Below are positions 5,663-6,868 of a DNA stretch of 6,868 nt, one piece after another. The stretch covers positions 1 to 6,868 of the forward strand of contig SKVE01000395.1 in NCBI GenBank assembly GCA_007129635.1. Reading direction: 5' to 3'. The notes beneath the pieces are model-generated. The model made no database searches. It saw only the letters and a program-made list of their open reading frames with translations, and had not been told where the DNA came from. Each line of letters starts with the position of its first letter. The stretch's first letter is position 1. This DNA comes from Planctomycetaceae bacterium. GTDB taxonomy: Bacteria; Planctomycetota; Planctomycetia; Pirellulales; Pirellulaceae. A program made the translations under genes and the position numbers.

Positions 5663-6868
5663 ATGAATCAAATGACATCATCCTTTTCGGGGTTGCGGGT
5701 CGCAGCGTTCGAGAGCCGTCGAGCCGAGGAAATGGCTCGGTTGATCGAGCGGCACGGCGGGTCCGCCGCGGTCAGTCCGTCGTTGCGTGAGGTGCCGTTG
5801 GAGGACCAGCGTGGGGTGATCGATTTCGCGCATCGTCTGCTGACGGGCGAAGTCAATACGGTCATTTTTTTGACCGGCGCTGGCTTTCGACAACTGCTGA
5901 ACGTTGTCGTCCGGCACGTTGACCGGCAGCGTTTTTTGGACACCCTCTCGGATGTGGTAACCATCGCTCGAGGCCCCAAGCCGGTGGCGGCGATGCGCGA
6001 GGTAGGATTGACTCCGACTCTTCGCGTCCCCGAACCCAACACCTGGCGTGAACTGCTGCAGACGATCGATGCCAGCGTGCCGATCGCCAACCAGATGGTG
6101 GCTTTGCAGGAATACGGGATCACCAACCCCAGTCTGATCGCGGGCTTGGAGGCTCGTGGTGCCAGTGTACTGCGTCTGCAGGTCTATCGCTGGGAATTGC
6201 CCGAAGATATTGGACCGCTGCGCGAGAATATCCAAGCCTTTGCTGAAGGTCGCTTGGACGTCCTGCTGTTCACGTCGGCGATCCAGGTCACGCACTTGGT
6301 CCAGGTGGCCGATCAGATGGGATTGACCAAACCGGTTTCAGAACGATTGGCTCAGTCGGTCATCGGTTCGGTGGGCCCGGCGACCAGCGAGGCATTGCGC
6401 GGCTATGGATGGCCAGTGGACGTCCAGCCCGAGCATCCCAAGATGGGCGCGTTGGTCGTCGCGGCGGCTGCGAACAGTCGAGCGATTCTGGACCGAAAAC
6501 AACGGCTTCGCATCCAGCCGGTGGCCGCTTCGCCGCCCGAGAATCAGCAGGCCGCCTGGTATGACAGTCCCTTCATGAAAGCGTGCCGCCGCGAGCCGTG
6601 CGATGTCGTGCCCGTCTGGCTGATGCGGCAGGCGGGGCGTTATATGGCCGAGTACCGTGCGGTCCGCGCGAAGACGACGTTCTTGGACCTTTGCAAGAAT
6701 CCGGCGTTGTGCAGCGAAGTGATGTGTACCGCCGTGCAGCGGTTGGGAGTCGATGCGGCGATCATCTTTTCCGATCTGTTGCCGATCCTCGAGCCGATGG
6801 GCTTGGATCTGGAGTTCGCTCAGGGCGAGGGTCCGATCATCCACAATCCGGTGCGAGAGGGCGCCGAG
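5663..6868 (+). CDS. hemD/hemE: HemD-HemE fusion: uroporphyrinogen-III synthase / uroporphyrinogen decarboxylase (3' end beyond window)
   Basis: One uninterrupted frame of 402 codons runs off the window edge. Residues about 10-270 look like uroporphyrinogen-III synthase, which cyclises hydroxymethylbilane with inversion of ring D. The signs are LRVAAFESRRAEEMARLIER near the start, a second-half LLFTSAIQVTHLV (201-213), and VIGSVGPATSEALRGYGWPV (233-252) with the family's G-P-T/A-T-x-E-A-L pattern. After a linker (about 271-302), residues 303-402 are the N-terminal part of uroporphyrinogen decarboxylase, which converts uroporphyrinogen III to coproporphyrinogen III. They include PVWLMRQAGRY (317-327) with the binding arginines Arg322 and Arg326, and IIFSD (367-371) with catalytic Asp371. 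The Arg322-Asp371 spacing of 49 equals that between Arg37 and Asp86 of the human enzyme. Roughly 240-250 decarboxylase residues should lie downstream. HemD identity rests on weak family-wide conservation; HemE identity is firm. The protein should be cytoplasmic. Confidence 0.9.
   Translation, partial: MNQMTSSFSGLRVAAFESRRAEEMARLIERHGGSAAVSPSLREVPLEDQRGVIDFAHRLLTGEVNTVIFLTGAGFRQLLNVVVRHVDRQRFLDTLSDVVTIARGPKPVAAMREVGLTPTLRVPEPNTWRELLQTIDASVPIANQMVALQEYGITNPSLIAGLEARGASVLRLQVYRWELPEDIGPLRENIQAFAEGRLDVLLFTSAIQVTHLVQVADQMGLTKPVSERLAQSVIGSVGPATSEALRGYGWPVDVQPEHPKMGALVVAAAANSRAILDRKQRLRIQPVAASPPENQQAAWYDSPFMKACRREPCDVVPVWLMRQAGRYMAEYRAVRAKTTFLDLCKNPALCSEVMCTAVQRLGVDAAIIFSDLLPILEPMGLDLEFAQGEGPIIHNPVREGAE

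Noticed and set aside
5678..6844. Minus-strand open frames opposite the HemD-HemE gene (5678-6295 and 6338-6844)
   Set aside because: Both share triplet boundaries with the sense gene, whose translation carries clear heme-biosynthesis motifs. The antisense products resemble nothing known.
1..6868. A new defence, mobile or CRISPR-like system
   Set aside because: No repeats in array form, no transposase, integrase, nuclease or toxin-like product was found. All long sense frames are explained by recognisable families.

Overview
The window most likely comes from a planctomycete, probably of the Pirellulales (Rhodopirellula/Blastopirellula-like). The main reasons are a DUF1559 protein with a type IV prepilin leader and C-terminal H-x9-DG motif, a small carboxypeptidase-regulatory-like lipoprotein just after it, and a secreted ceramidase-family protein with a LamG-type domain. 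These families are strongly expanded in that phylum. The DNA is moderately GC-rich. Placement below phylum is inference.

All five genes lie on the + strand. (1) 114-1118: DUF1559 pseudopilin-like protein, followed by a strong terminator-like hairpin (1145-1185). (2) 1302-1733: short lipoprotein whose translation leader closely resembles that of gene 1. (3) 1818-3377: cytoplasmic GNAT + carbon-nitrogen hydrolase (nitrilase superfamily) two-domain protein with an intact Glu-Lys-Cys triad. (4) 3460-5616: exported neutral-ceramidase-family protein with a C-terminal concanavalin-A/LamG-like domain; a small palindrome with a -10-like loop lies ahead of it. (5) 5663 to beyond the window end: a heme-biosynthesis protein whose single reading frame joins uroporphyrinogen-III synthase (HemD) to uroporphyrinogen decarboxylase (HemE). 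The decarboxylase part is cut off by the window edge.

Genes 1 and 2 look like a typical planctomycete surface pair. Genes 3, 4 and 5 have no obvious shared pathway, although gaps of only 84, 82 and 46 nt and a common strand would allow read-through transcription. No tRNA, rRNA, CRISPR array, insertion sequence or phage gene was seen, and nothing looks like a defence or mobile system. The most notable item is the HemD-HemE fusion, which joins two consecutive steps of tetrapyrrole synthesis. The long open frames on the minus strand are codon mirror images of the real genes and are not annotated.
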